Shown one piece after another: positions 16,141 through 25,354 of a stretch of DNA of 64,000 nt (positions within the stretch are counted from its first letter, which is position 1; each line of letters starts with the position of its first letter). The stretch is from Pantoea ananatis LMG 2665 (GTDB taxonomy: Bacteria > Pseudomonadota > Gammaproteobacteria > Enterobacterales > Enterobacteriaceae). Position numbers and translations under genes: made by a program. The DNA lies in the NCBI RefSeq assembly GCF_000710035.2, contig NZ_JMJJ01000005.1, positions 372,001 through 436,000 on the forward strand, in the 5' to 3' direction. The notes under the pieces are model-generated. The model was given only the letters and a program-made list of their open reading frames with translations, was not told the DNA's origin and made no database searches.

Positions 16141-16854
16141 TCAGGATTCAAACATCGGGGGATAAAGTCCGTTTCGTCCCGGCTTTGCACCGCCTGCCGG
16201 ATCAAACAACAGGGAAAATAACTGCGCGGTTAAGTTTCCACTGTGGACATGGGTATAAAGCGGAAAACCGTCGCTCTGATTCGTCCACCAGAAACTGGTC
16301 TGGAACTGCGGATCAAAGCTTTGAGACGGCAGATGCCAGCTCAGTGTTGAATCCTGTTCACCGTTGCCGATCACCGCCAGAATATCTGATGACGCCTCAT
16401 CCTGCTGAGGCTGCGGCAGTGGAATGCTCAACAACGCCTGATCAAACTGTTCGGGCGTACCGCCATCCTGAACCGCCCGCAATAAGGTATTTCCCATCTG
16501 GTGATACCAGTCGCCTGAACGCGTCAGCAACAAAGGCATCCACTCCGCTGGGGTAAAATAGCGGAGGGCACAGAGGGGATAATGGCGACCCACGCTATCG
16601 CGTGCGGCCGTCAGACAGCCCATTTGAATCAGCTGCGTACCCAACATCGGTGGTACCACAAAATTCCACACCGGGGCTTTAAGAAAAGCCCGAGAAGGCG
16701 CATTTTCGCCTTCAGCACTGGTCTTCCAGTGGTGCAATCCCACCTGAAACCAGTTAGACCACTGGCGCTGCAAGGTATCGGGAAAGCGTCGTTTAACAAA
16801 ATCACCCGAACTAGGCAGTTTGCCGTACCAGCCAGGTGCTGCGTAATGGGTCAT
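16141..16854 (-). CDS. tagF: T6SS accessory protein TagF (ImpM/SciT)
   Basis: TagF is a cytoplasmic repressor of T6SS assembly that acts on Fha in other bacteria, in parallel with PppA. The 237-residue protein has the DUF2094-type features: PGWYGKLPSSGDFVKRRFP near residues 8-26 (shown in parts GWYGKLPS and GDFVKRRFP), FLKAPVWNFVVPP near 58, DSVGRHYPL near 86 and FWWTNQ near 188. It lies between tssM (14 bp) and tssA (10 bp) as a single domain, not fused to PppA as in some species. Confidence 0.9.
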   Translation of the reverse strand: MTHYAAPGWYGKLPSSGDFVKRRFPDTLQRQWSNWFQVGLHHWKTSAEGENAPSRAFLKAPVWNFVVPPMLGTQLIQMGCLTAARDSVGRHYPLCALRYFTPAEWMPLLLTRSGDWYHQMGNTLLRAVQDGGTPEQFDQALLSIPLPQPQQDEASSDILAVIGNGEQDSTLSWHLPSQSFDPQFQTSFWWTNQSDGFPLYTHVHSGNLTAQLFSLLFDPAGGAKPGRNGLYPPMFES

Positions 16855-16868
16855 AGTCAGGTCCTGTT

Positions 16869-19800
16869 TCAGGGACAGCTAAATGCGGGTAGCTGGAAAG
16901 GATTACGAATGCTGCCTGGCGTGAATGACAGCGTCACATTATGGCCGTCCACACTAAAGCTGGCTTCGCGAGTCAGTCCACCTACCGACGTCACCCGTGC
17001 GCGATCAAAGAAGCGATTAAGCGCCCATGGGCCGCTGGTGGTCAGGGTTGAGGTCGTGCCGTTCGTTAGCCCCAGTTGCATGCGCACCTGACTGGTTCCA
17101 CCTGGTCCGGGCCAACTCACTAACTGCACTGCCTGTGGTCCATGACTGTAGCGCAAAATCTGTCCATCGACATCCAGCGTCATATTCAGGATATCGTTAT
17201 CCATCTTCACCGTCCGTAACGTGACGCGGAAGGATGGCGTAGTGGCCCCATTGGCAAAGAAGGCGTCGCGAATCGACTGCGCCTGCTGGAAAGGACGCAG
17301 CAAGGCTTCGCCACCTGGCAAGGTTTTGCCATCAATGCCGGGCGTGAAGCGCCATGCCGCGCGCGTGGTATCCACTTTGCTGGCCAGATTATCGCGGAAG
17401 AAGCTGTCCATCAGTCCGGTTCCCGGCGCAAACATGCGCGCCAGGTCATCAGGCGTGACTTCGCTGCGTGCATTCCGGACCAGCGGGTAACGGCCTGCTA
17501 TCGCCTGACGGCAGAAGCTGCCGACTTCCATGGTGATGCGCTTGCGAACGTTATCCATGTCGCGACGCTGTGCATCGCTGCTGGCGCCCACTGCCATGCC
17601 TGACACCATATTTTGCAGTGAACCGGGCAAACGTCCGGCGCTGGCCTGCAAACGGCTAATGGCATCACTCGCCGGCGGTGGCATACCGCTATTCGCGGCA
17701 TCCTGCACGGCAGTGAGATAGCGATAGAGATCGTCGATCTGCTTAAGAAAATCATCAACGGCCAGGACCTTACTGCCCTGCTGTAACGGCTGTGCCAGCT
17801 CGATGACAGGTGCAAAGTGCGCGGTCACCGCCTGCTCGGGCGTTTGCTGCACCACCGCCTGCTCGCCGTTTGCGCGCGGCGAGGTAAACAGTGCCTGCAG
17901 CGTTCGTGTGGCGCTGTTATCCGATGACGCGGCCGTATCTTTGGCATTCTTGTCTTCAGGCTGCGCCCGGGTGAGCGTGAGCTGTTTGCTCAGGTTAATC
18001 ACTAACTGCCGCAGCGGCGAATGATTCCCTGACAGCAGGCGCGCCGTATTAATACGTTGGGTCAAATCGGCGCTGCTGTTGAGTTGAATATCGCTGAGAA
18101 ACTGCTCCCACTGGCGGATGTAATCCTGAATATAGAGCTGGCGCACCGCAAGGTCGGTTTGTTTGCCGTCTTCATGGGCCGTCTCTGCACCCAGCACCCA
18201 GATATCGTCTTTGTAGAGCGCATCCGTGACCGGCGCGATCTGTTTATCCACATGGTTCCAGTAGCCGTCTGGCGTAAAGAGCCCGGAAACACCTTCATTG
18301 ACAGACTTACCGCTTTTACGGGAAAACACCAGTTCACTTTGCGGTCCACCCAGCGCGGACAAGGTAACCGGTGACATTGAGCCATCGCGTTCCAGCAGGC
18401 GTTTCAGGCGTCCGTAAACGCGCTGTGACAGCGGCATCTGACTAATCAGCGCCTGCTCGCGCTTTACCAGCGCATCATCCTTCGCATAGGGCGAGGACTG
18501 AATCTGCGTTTCCAGTAGCTGTTGCAGGTGCCACGCCAGCTGTTTCACCTCAGCCTGAGTCACGTCCTGCGGCAATTCACGTGAGATGTTTAACATCATC
18601 CACGCCTGAAGAAACTTACCGTCATAGTGTTTTGGCTGGTACAGCATCTGATAAGCCTTAAGCGCCTCATAGCTGTAGTCAGCGTCACTTCCCGTATCAT
18701 TGCGTAACCAGCGGGTGATATTCTGCGCAACCTGCGGCATCAGCAGCTGTTTCAGCGCCCTTTCGTACAAGGCCTGGGTCGCATCACTGACTTCCGTTCC
18801 GCGATACAGCCCCATCCGGCGCGTGAGCGGCGGATGCTCCAGAGAAAAGGAGGCGCTTTCAGGCAGGTGCAGCAGCGTATTGAGGTAAGGCACCAGTGCA
18901 AAGAGGTTGCCGTTCACCTCTTTTTGTAACTTGTCACCGAGCTGCTCGACCTGGGGGCTTTTCGCCGCCATCTCCTGCAGGTAGGTTTTGTTTTTGTTAT
19001 AGCTCACCAGCCACAGTGCACCGGCAATGAGTACGATAACCAGTAACGCCAGATAACCCGACCACAGGCCCACGCGGTTACGTAGCTCCCACCAGCGGTT
19101 ACTGCCGGCCAGACCGGACTCCTGGAAGATGACATTTTCCAGCACGCCCTTAAGGAAAAAGCTCTGCCCTTTGTTTTGAGGGATCGGCGCGTCTTTATCC
19201 ACTTTGTCCCAACTGCCCGACTCACTCTGCTGCTGGCCTGGCAGATGCAGGGCGCGCGTGAGTTCACCCATTACGCGGTCAAAGGGTAAGCCTTCCTGCG
19301 TACCGCTGGCAAAGTAGATGCCGCGCGGGGCGAACTGCGTTTCGAAATCGGAACGCGCAAACAGAATATCCAGCGCCTCAGCCAACTGAGGGCGCAATGC
19401 CGCAAACTCCTGTGGAAACAGGTAGCTTTCGGCACGTGCCTGGGCATCACTTTCCGCCAGCAGTACATCGGCCAGTCCGGCATCCAGGCGCTGCTGCAGC
19501 AGCGAATATTCCTGCTGAAACTGGCTGCTGAGTTCAAATTCAGCCGTTGATGCTTTGGCCCACGGAAAGGTAAAACCCCAAATCTGCTCGCGCTGTGCCT
19601 TATCCAGGCTGGCAAAATAGCTGCGGAACCCCTTTAACAGGTCGGTTTTGGTGACCAGGACATACACCGGAAAGCGAATACCGAGCCGATCGTGTAACTC
19701 CATCAGACGCTGGCGCAGCGCCACGGCCTGATTGCGCATGGCCTCGGGCGACTGTGATAACAGGTCTGCCACGCTCAAGGTGACGATGACGCCGTTAACC

Positions 19801-20495
19801 GGCTGACGGCCACGGTATTTACGCAGGAGTTCGAGAAACTGATGCCATTCGCCGGCATCGCGCTCCTGCTGGCTCTCCTGCGTGGTATAGCGCCCCGCCG
19901 TATCCAGCAGCACGGCTTCGTTAGTAAACCACCAGTCACAGTTACGCGTCCCGCCGATCCCACGTAGCGCAGCCTTACCGAACTTGTCCGCCAGTGGGAA
20001 CTGCAAGCCAGAATTCACCAGAGCGGTGGTTTTACCGGCACCTGGCGCGCCGATGATCATGTACCAAGGCAGTTGATAGAGATATTGATGACTGAAGCGC
20101 TGCGCCCAGAAAGGCGCACCTTTGCTGCTCTGCCGCTGGAAGTGTGCTTTTTTCAGCATCTCAGTCGCTTCAGAGAAGCGGCTGGCCAGCACCTGATCTT
20201 CACTGGTCAGTCGCTTGCGGTCTTCTTCCGGCGTATCCGATTTGCTGGTTTCCAGGCTGGACATCAGCTTACGGTTGAGCCAGTAGTTATAGACACGCGG
20301 AATCGCCTGGCTCAGGCCCCAGACAACATAGAGCAGCGCAATACTGATTACGCGGTTCTGTTCTGACTCCAACGGACGGGAGTCCACAATCGAGAACACC
20401 GGGCCAATGACCCAGATAATAAACGAAAGTGCGGTGATACCGACAAAGCCCCAGGCCAGACGGCTGGTCAGTACCGCAAATAGTACATTCAGCAT
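16869..20495 (-). CDS. tssM: T6SS membrane complex protein TssM (IcmF)
   Basis: TssM is the large inner-membrane protein that spans the periplasm to TssJ, forming the trans-envelope channel with TssL. It has 1208 residues. Two hydrophobic segments lie near the start (about 10-35 and 48-70). A cytoplasmic nucleotide-binding domain follows, with Walker A GAPGAGKTT near 150, LLDTAGRY near 198 and VLVTKTDLLKG near 285. A third membrane segment (LALLVIVLIAGALWLV, about 478-494) precedes a large periplasmic IcmF region ending in SVDGHNVTLSFTPGSI. The Walker A motif is intact, which is not the case in every TssM. It begins 3 bp after tssL. Confidence 0.96.
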   Translation of the reverse strand: MLNVLFAVLTSRLAWGFVGITALSFIIWVIGPVFSIVDSRPLESEQNRVISIALLYVVWGLSQAIPRVYNYWLNRKLMSSLETSKSDTPEEDRKRLTSEDQVLASRFSEATEMLKKAHFQRQSSKGAPFWAQRFSHQYLYQLPWYMIIGAPGAGKTTALVNSGLQFPLADKFGKAALRGIGGTRNCDWWFTNEAVLLDTAGRYTTQESQQERDAGEWHQFLELLRKYRGRQPVNGVIVTLSVADLLSQSPEAMRNQAVALRQRLMELHDRLGIRFPVYVLVTKTDLLKGFRSYFASLDKAQREQIWGFTFPWAKASTAEFELSSQFQQEYSLLQQRLDAGLADVLLAESDAQARAESYLFPQEFAALRPQLAEALDILFARSDFETQFAPRGIYFASGTQEGLPFDRVMGELTRALHLPGQQQSESGSWDKVDKDAPIPQNKGQSFFLKGVLENVIFQESGLAGSNRWWELRNRVGLWSGYLALLVIVLIAGALWLVSYNKNKTYLQEMAAKSPQVEQLGDKLQKEVNGNLFALVPYLNTLLHLPESASFSLEHPPLTRRMGLYRGTEVSDATQALYERALKQLLMPQVAQNITRWLRNDTGSDADYSYEALKAYQMLYQPKHYDGKFLQAWMMLNISRELPQDVTQAEVKQLAWHLQQLLETQIQSSPYAKDDALVKREQALISQMPLSQRVYGRLKRLLERDGSMSPVTLSALGGPQSELVFSRKSGKSVNEGVSGLFTPDGYWNHVDKQIAPVTDALYKDDIWVLGAETAHEDGKQTDLAVRQLYIQDYIRQWEQFLSDIQLNSSADLTQRINTARLLSGNHSPLRQLVINLSKQLTLTRAQPEDKNAKDTAASSDNSATRTLQALFTSPRANGEQAVVQQTPEQAVTAHFAPVIELAQPLQQGSKVLAVDDFLKQIDDLYRYLTAVQDAANSGMPPPASDAISRLQASAGRLPGSLQNMVSGMAVGASSDAQRRDMDNVRKRITMEVGSFCRQAIAGRYPLVRNARSEVTPDDLARMFAPGTGLMDSFFRDNLASKVDTTRAAWRFTPGIDGKTLPGGEALLRPFQQAQSIRDAFFANGATTPSFRVTLRTVKMDNDILNMTLDVDGQILRYSHGPQAVQLVSWPGPGGTSQVRMQLGLTNGTTSTLTTSGPWALNRFFDRARVTSVGGLTREASFSVDGHNVTLSFTPGSIRNPFQLPAFSCP

Positions 20496-20498
20496 GGA

Positions 20499-21740
20499 TT
20501 AGTTCCCTCTCGCCAGGCCGTTAACTTCAGCTTGCGTCGTATCAGGTGCAACCTGCAGCGTAATTTCAACACGACGATTACGCGCGCGATTTTCTGCACT
20601 GGTATTCGGCACCAACGGATGCGTTTCACCCCGCCCTTCCGCTTTAACGCGTGATGGTTTTGCCAGCTGTTTTTGTAACAGCGTCTGAACAGACTGGGCA
20701 CGGGCCAGAGACAGCTCATAGTTGGAGGCAAATCGGGCACTGCGAATCGGTACGTTATCGCTGTAGCCCACCACCAGGATTTTCCCGCTGACGTTATTCA
20801 TGGCTTCAGCTACACGCTGGATAACGGCATCATAACGTCCGCGAACCTCTGTCGAACCGGATGCGAACAAGCCATCGCCTTTCAGCGTCACCACACTTTG
20901 ATCTGCCTCATCGCGCACGGCCACCAGGCCTTCGTCGATTTCAGGTTTCAGGAATGACTTCAGGTTCAGTGACGGCGGCGGCGGCGGTGCCGGATTACGA
21001 ATCTGCACTTCTGGCAGCGTCGTTTGGTAGATTTTGGCCAGCACGGGCGAGGTGTAATCCCCCAGACGCCAGTTCAGCACGATATAGAACAGGCAGGCAG
21101 CCAGGCCCGCCAGAGCCGCACAGGCCCACAGCGGAATCATGGGGCGCCAGAGTTTACGCAGAACCGGCTGATCGGTCGGATGCGGCGACAAGGCGGCGGC
21201 AAAGCTGCCCCTGACGCTCCTGATCATCTGCAACAGACGCTGTTTAATCGTATCCAGTTGCGAGCGTCCATTATCCAGAACCCGATAGCGCCCTTCAAAA
21301 CCAAGCAGTAAGCAGAAATAGATCAGCTCCAGTAACAGGATGTGCTGACGCGGGTTTTGCGACAGTTTCGCCAGCAGTTGGAAGAATTTCTCCCCGCCCC
21401 AGGTTTCGTTGTGGAAGGTTACCAGTAAGCCATTACTGGTCCACACGCCACGGCTTCCCCAGGGCGTCAGTGCTGCGGCTTCATCAAGCGCCGTACACAG
21501 ACAATAGCGCGCGCCAACGATCACCTCATAGCTCAGTCCGGACTGCTGGCAGGCCAGCTCGAAACGGCGGATCTGGTCAATCAGCTGTTGACGTAAACGT
21601 GCGGGATCGTCATGGGAGACGGAGTGACGAATCTGTGGAATCGCGTTAATCAGCGGATTCGCTGCAGCCACCAAACTATTCTGGTGGCTAAGATCCTGCT
21701 GAAAAGCATCACTGTTCGGTTTATTTTGTTCCTGCATCAT
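20499..21740 (-). CDS. tssL: T6SS membrane protein TssL with OmpA-type domain
   Basis: TssL (DotU/IcmH) is the inner-membrane partner of TssM. This is the long form of 413 residues. A cytoplasmic DotU domain (about 30-195, with RYCLCTALDEAA and NETWGGEKFFQLL) precedes one membrane segment (ALAGLAACLFYIVL, about 208-222). A periplasmic C-terminal OmpA/peptidoglycan-binding domain (about 290-405) shows GYSDNVPIRSARFASNYELS, given here as GYSDNVPIR and NYELSLARAQ, and NRARNRRVEI. The OmpA part can anchor the complex to peptidoglycan without a separate TagL-type protein. Confidence 0.95.
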   Translation of the reverse strand: MMQEQNKPNSDAFQQDLSHQNSLVAAANPLINAIPQIRHSVSHDDPARLRQQLIDQIRRFELACQQSGLSYEVIVGARYCLCTALDEAAALTPWGSRGVWTSNGLLVTFHNETWGGEKFFQLLAKLSQNPRQHILLLELIYFCLLLGFEGRYRVLDNGRSQLDTIKQRLLQMIRSVRGSFAAALSPHPTDQPVLRKLWRPMIPLWACAALAGLAACLFYIVLNWRLGDYTSPVLAKIYQTTLPEVQIRNPAPPPPPSLNLKSFLKPEIDEGLVAVRDEADQSVVTLKGDGLFASGSTEVRGRYDAVIQRVAEAMNNVSGKILVVGYSDNVPIRSARFASNYELSLARAQSVQTLLQKQLAKPSRVKAEGRGETHPLVPNTSAENRARNRRVEITLQVAPDTTQAEVNGLARGN

Positions 21741-21756
21741 GCCTGCTCAGTTTGAA

Positions 21757-23097
21757 TTATTCTGACTGACTGCGAATGGCCCAGAACTCCATGTTCAGGC
21801 CCGGAAACTCACCGGCAAGGTGCAGCGCGAAGGCACCCGATCGCTCCATCTCCTGCCATAGCTCGCTGTTCTTATCCAGCTCAAAATAGCTGTATCCTGC
21901 GTGCCATGGGATCTGCGGTGGCGCCCCCGGCATGGCTTTCAGGGCAAGGCCTGGTAGCTGCAGTTGGACGAGATCGCGAATTTTGGTGACGGGGGCGACT
22001 TTCATCTGCGCCGGGAAATGCGTTTTCAGCGCGTCGGCCGGGACGTTTGCTTTTACGGCCAGCACAAAACCGAATTCACGCACCATGCTGTTATCCGGCA
22101 CGGTCGCCACATTCAGGCCGTGTGAGCGTTGCGTCAGCGGCAACTGAATGGCGCTCTCTTCCATCACCTGCGACAGGCCCTGACGAAGCAATAGCGTCAG
22201 GCGCGAGAAGCAGCCCTGCAGGTCGTCGTGGTCATAGAGAGGGAAAGCATCCGGCGTACGCGCCTCTGTCCACGTTGCCAGCTCAGCAGCCAGCTGCAGC
22301 CAGTGGCTGTAGAGGGTTTCGGGATGTAATAACGGCAGATGCTGCAGATGCGCATGAAGGCCCAACTGGCGGTTAAGCAACGCCAGCAGCATAAAATCAA
22401 CCATATCCGCGCTGTTAAAGCGGCCCGTTCCGGGTGCGCGCTGGCTCAGCTGCTGGCTACGTTGTTGAATCATGCCGTGCAGGTCGGTCATCATGCTCTG
22501 AAGCGGACGACTGCCAGCAAGGGTTAACGTGGGAGGGATATAATCATTGTCTAAACGGATATGGTTGTCGCTGCGCTTTTCAACGATCTGAGCAACGCCC
22601 ATCGCCGTCCATTCCGCCGTGAGATCCTGCTCCAGCATCAAGCGGAGGCGTAGCTTGCCAAACTGAACGGTGGCCGTTCCGACAGCCTGCGCATTGTCAT
22701 CTTCAACTTCCGCTTCCCAGGCCAGATAGCGAGCCAGCGAATCAGGCGCGTCCTGAAACGTCACCGCCTCGCGACCATTGCGGCGAGCGGGAATGGCCAA
22801 AACCACTTTGGCGCGGTCGGTATTGCTGGGAACGTCCAGCGGCGCAGGGCCGTGTTGTGGCTGACTGAAGGCAAAAAACGTTCCATCCGGCAGGCATCCA
22901 CTGGCGGCGCTCAGTGCCAGTTTACCCTGCCGCAACAGCGCTTCATCAAATTCGAGATCGAAAAATCCCCAAACATAAGGGCGTTGCGACTGGCCCCATT
23001 CACGCAGCGAGCTTTGCAGAAAGTTTTCTGCCTGCTGGAAATGGTGAGGACGTAAAAACATCCCTTCCGCCCAAACAACCTTTTCGGCTCTGTTCAT
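21757..23097 (-). CDS. tssK: T6SS baseplate-membrane linker TssK
   Basis: TssK trimers connect the baseplate wedges to the TssJLM complex. The start at 23097 (MNRAEKVVWAEGMFL) is preferred to an ATG two codons upstream because AAGGA is spaced 5 bases ahead. The 446 residues have the family opening GMFLRPHHFQQ, with YVWGFFDLEFD near 45, GMIQQRSQQLSQ near 210 and a C-terminal head ending in FALHLAGEFPGLNMEFWAI (parts GEFPGLNMEF and WAIR). It is 21 bp after tssJ and 16 bp before tssL. Confidence 0.96.
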   Translation of the reverse strand: MNRAEKVVWAEGMFLRPHHFQQAENFLQSSLREWGQSQRPYVWGFFDLEFDEALLRQGKLALSAASGCLPDGTFFAFSQPQHGPAPLDVPSNTDRAKVVLAIPARRNGREAVTFQDAPDSLARYLAWEAEVEDDNAQAVGTATVQFGKLRLRLMLEQDLTAEWTAMGVAQIVEKRSDNHIRLDNDYIPPTLTLAGSRPLQSMMTDLHGMIQQRSQQLSQRAPGTGRFNSADMVDFMLLALLNRQLGLHAHLQHLPLLHPETLYSHWLQLAAELATWTEARTPDAFPLYDHDDLQGCFSRLTLLLRQGLSQVMEESAIQLPLTQRSHGLNVATVPDNSMVREFGFVLAVKANVPADALKTHFPAQMKVAPVTKIRDLVQLQLPGLALKAMPGAPPQIPWHAGYSYFELDKNSELWQEMERSGAFALHLAGEFPGLNMEFWAIRSQSE

Positions 23098-23118
23098 AAT
23101 CATCCTTTGAAGACGGTT

Positions 23119-23622
23119 TTATTGCTTAACGGGACGCATGCCGGCATCGTCAACGATAATGTTGGCGTTTAACTCACCATCATTGCTTTTCCAGAACTGC
23201 CAGAACGAGCTGCTGTCACTGTCTGGGAAAGGCAGCGCAAGTCGCCACACCTTGCCATCCAGCTTTTGATATTCCGCCATGATGCCGATAAAGCGCGCGT
23301 CGGGGAGGCTTTTGGCACTCAGCGTTTTACTGAGCTGACCTGACATCAGGAAAAACTGCTGATTGTTGAGCAGCGTATTTCCCAGTGCGGTAGCGGGTTG
23401 ATTCTGCAGAGTGAAGAAGTCGGCGGACATAAATTCTGCATCAGACGTCAGCAACATCACCCGGACTTTGAGAGGTGCGCCCGAATTGATGGAAGGATGT
23501 GCCTGGAAGTGCAGGTTGTATCGCGCAATATCAGGCTTACTGCTACTGCATGCCGTTAGCAGAAGCAGCAGGAAGGGCCAGATCCATTTTGCCAGGCCAA
23601 CGCGAAAGTAAGTTTGTGCCAT
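23119..23622 (-). CDS. tssJ: T6SS outer-membrane lipoprotein TssJ
   Basis: TssJ anchors the TssM periplasmic domain to the outer membrane. The 167-residue precursor has a lipoprotein signal with lipobox LLTAC (Cys25), preceded by FLLLLLT. The mature part carries the transthyretin-like pattern of TssJ: NLHFQAHPSIN, PLKVRVMLLTSDAEF and LPDARFIGIMAEYQ. GGAGG lies 8 bases before the ATG. The gene sits between the SH3-like lipoprotein gene and tssK at the head of the core operon. Confidence 0.93.
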   Translation of the reverse strand: MAQTYFRVGLAKWIWPFLLLLLTACSSSKPDIARYNLHFQAHPSINSGAPLKVRVMLLTSDAEFMSADFFTLQNQPATALGNTLLNNQQFFLMSGQLSKTLSAKSLPDARFIGIMAEYQKLDGKVWRLALPFPDSDSSSFWQFWKSNDGELNANIIVDDAGMRPVKQ

Positions 23623-23645
23623 TTCTGTCCCTCCCTGCCCCTGAC

Positions 23646-24233
23646 TTAGTTAATGATCCAGGTACCGTTATTCTTGTTCTGGCACGCCTGGCTGTTTCCA
23701 TCTACAGAAACACAGGTTTTTTTCTTGGCGGCGGCACGCGCACGACGTTTCGGCTGATCGGCTTTAACGGTCTGATCGTACAAATCGCTTTTCACCACGG
23801 CGCGGAAAGGCACATAACCAACAACTTTTATCGCGCTGGTTGTGGCCTGAGCCGGTGCCGCTTTGCTGTCAGTGGCTTTGGCATCGCTGGCTGCTGGTGG
23901 CGCTTCAGCCTGCGCTTCTTCACCTAATGCCAGCCAGTTATTTTCAACCTGACCCACAACGGTGTAGGTTTCACCTGTTTTCAGGGTTTCGACGACTTTG
24001 CCGCCGAAGTCCGGACGCGTCATCACCGATGCAGGATATAAGGCGCGATAGGATTCATTTAATGCGGAGAACTGCGCCGGCGCAGCAACGGCATGACGAT
24101 GGATCAGGGTTGTGCCATCAACGGTGCTGCTCACCATTGTGTCATCAGTCATTTTTGGCGGTGTTTTACAGCCTGCAACAGCAAAGACAAACATCAGGCT
24201 TAATGCAATTCGAAAGTTCACCATTTTCTTCAT
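23646..24233 (-). CDS. SH3-like lipoprotein at the head of the T6SS core operon
   Basis: A 195-residue lipoprotein precursor. The ATG at 24233 (MKKMVNFRIALSLMF) gives a normal signal with lipobox FAVAGC; a longer frame from 24284 would put 17 extra residues ahead of it. The mature protein has a stretch like a bacterial SH3 domain (GETYTVVGQVENNWLALG, parts ETYTVVGQV and NNWLALG). An Ala/Glu-rich spacer and a basic C-terminal segment (KRRARAAAKKKTC) follow, with cysteines in TCVSVDGNSQACQN. It is first in the operon, 23 bp ahead of tssJ. Proteins of this kind are found at this place in Pantoea/Erwinia-type T6SS loci; peptidoglycan contact is a plausible but inferred role. Confidence 0.75.
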   Translation of the reverse strand: MKKMVNFRIALSLMFVFAVAGCKTPPKMTDDTMVSSTVDGTTLIHRHAVAAPAQFSALNESYRALYPASVMTRPDFGGKVVETLKTGETYTVVGQVENNWLALGEEAQAEAPPAASDAKATDSKAAPAQATTSAIKVVGYVPFRAVVKSDLYDQTVKADQPKRRARAAAKKKTCVSVDGNSQACQNKNNGTWIIN

Positions 24234-25354
24234 ATTTAGTTCCATTAATACCCAAACAAGTGGCCATTGGCCGGTGTTAAGCAAACCCTGTTGCAGAACG
24301 AGCGATGCTGGCTGCCATCTGGAGCCAATACACTGATTAACAACACAATTTGCCTGAATGAGATGAGGTAGTGAGTTTAAAATTTTCTATTCGATGAGAG
24401 TGAGCAGGTGTGAAACTGCCCATGAAACCTGATGACCGGAACAAGACGGCTGAATTCGCGGTTAAACATTCAGCAAACTGACAAATTCCTAAACGCAAAC
24501 GTCATTAAGGCAGCCTGGTTAAGCGTTGCGCAAAAACGATTCATAAAGCTGAATCGTTAAGTTTAATAAGGCTGATTAATCGTTATAAGTGTGGGGAGAA
24601 TGGCAACATCCTGCTTAAATTCCAGTCGATCTCACACAAATAGCAATAAATCAATGGCTTACAAATTAAACTGCAACACCATAGCTACCGCACGAGCCTC
24701 AACATCCTGCTCGCCTGTGTAAAGTTCTTTTCCATTTCTTAACATCTTACACAGCTTTACATAATGCCTTAAAAAATTCAACACAGCCCCGAGCGAGCTT
24801 AAATAGTAAAAATATTAATGTATAGTATTATCTCAAACTTCAGGCACTTGTTAACCAAATGCTATCGAGGCGATAAAAAACCGCGATTTAGCCCTGTCAG
24901 CCGCTTCGTTTAGATAATTAAACATTAGTAGTATGAATATTTAATCATGGTAAAAAGGGATAAAACGGCCAGCGAAGCGCCCTGAAGCTGATTTTCTTAA
25001 GTCTGAGATCGTAATTAAGTCAAATTTTTAGAAAACACGAAGCGTGTCATTTATTAAAAAACCAATAAATACAAAAAGTTAAATATTTTAAGTATTGCTA
25101 AATTAAGAATTATCTTAAGTAATATATCGGGGAGCAGTGTTGGTTTTAGCCGCAAGCTGGATCAATAAAAGGCAATGTGAGTGATTTTAATACAGCCAGA
25201 GACTAAGCCGCGGTGGATTGCACAAGCGCAGGACGTGCCAATGGCCCGATGTGAACAGCGGTATGGGCTGAAATCACTCAGGCATTGAATGGCAGTATTT
25301 ATCGTCGCCACCCGGGTTAAAGCGGCGACAGAGATAACAAATCAGGAAAAGGAA
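24234..25354. other. 1.1-kb AT-rich intergenic region upstream of the T6SS core operon
   Basis: No gene could be supported here. The middle part (about 24700-25150) is strongly AT-rich, with repeated CTTAAG/TTAAGT words. The region should contain the core-operon promoter near its left end and the end of the yeeO transcript at its right end. A 9-bp inverted repeat at 24535-24543/24550-24558 (AACGATTCA and TGAATCGTT) is followed on the minus strand by TTTTTG-like sequence. A 5-bp stem is at 25035-25047. I saw no tRNA and no clear sigma-54 element. Confidence 0.6.

Noticed and set aside
1-24233. Search for vgrG, PAAR, clpV and ppkA within the T6SS locus
   Set aside because: None is present in the window; they may lie to the left of the tssF fragment.
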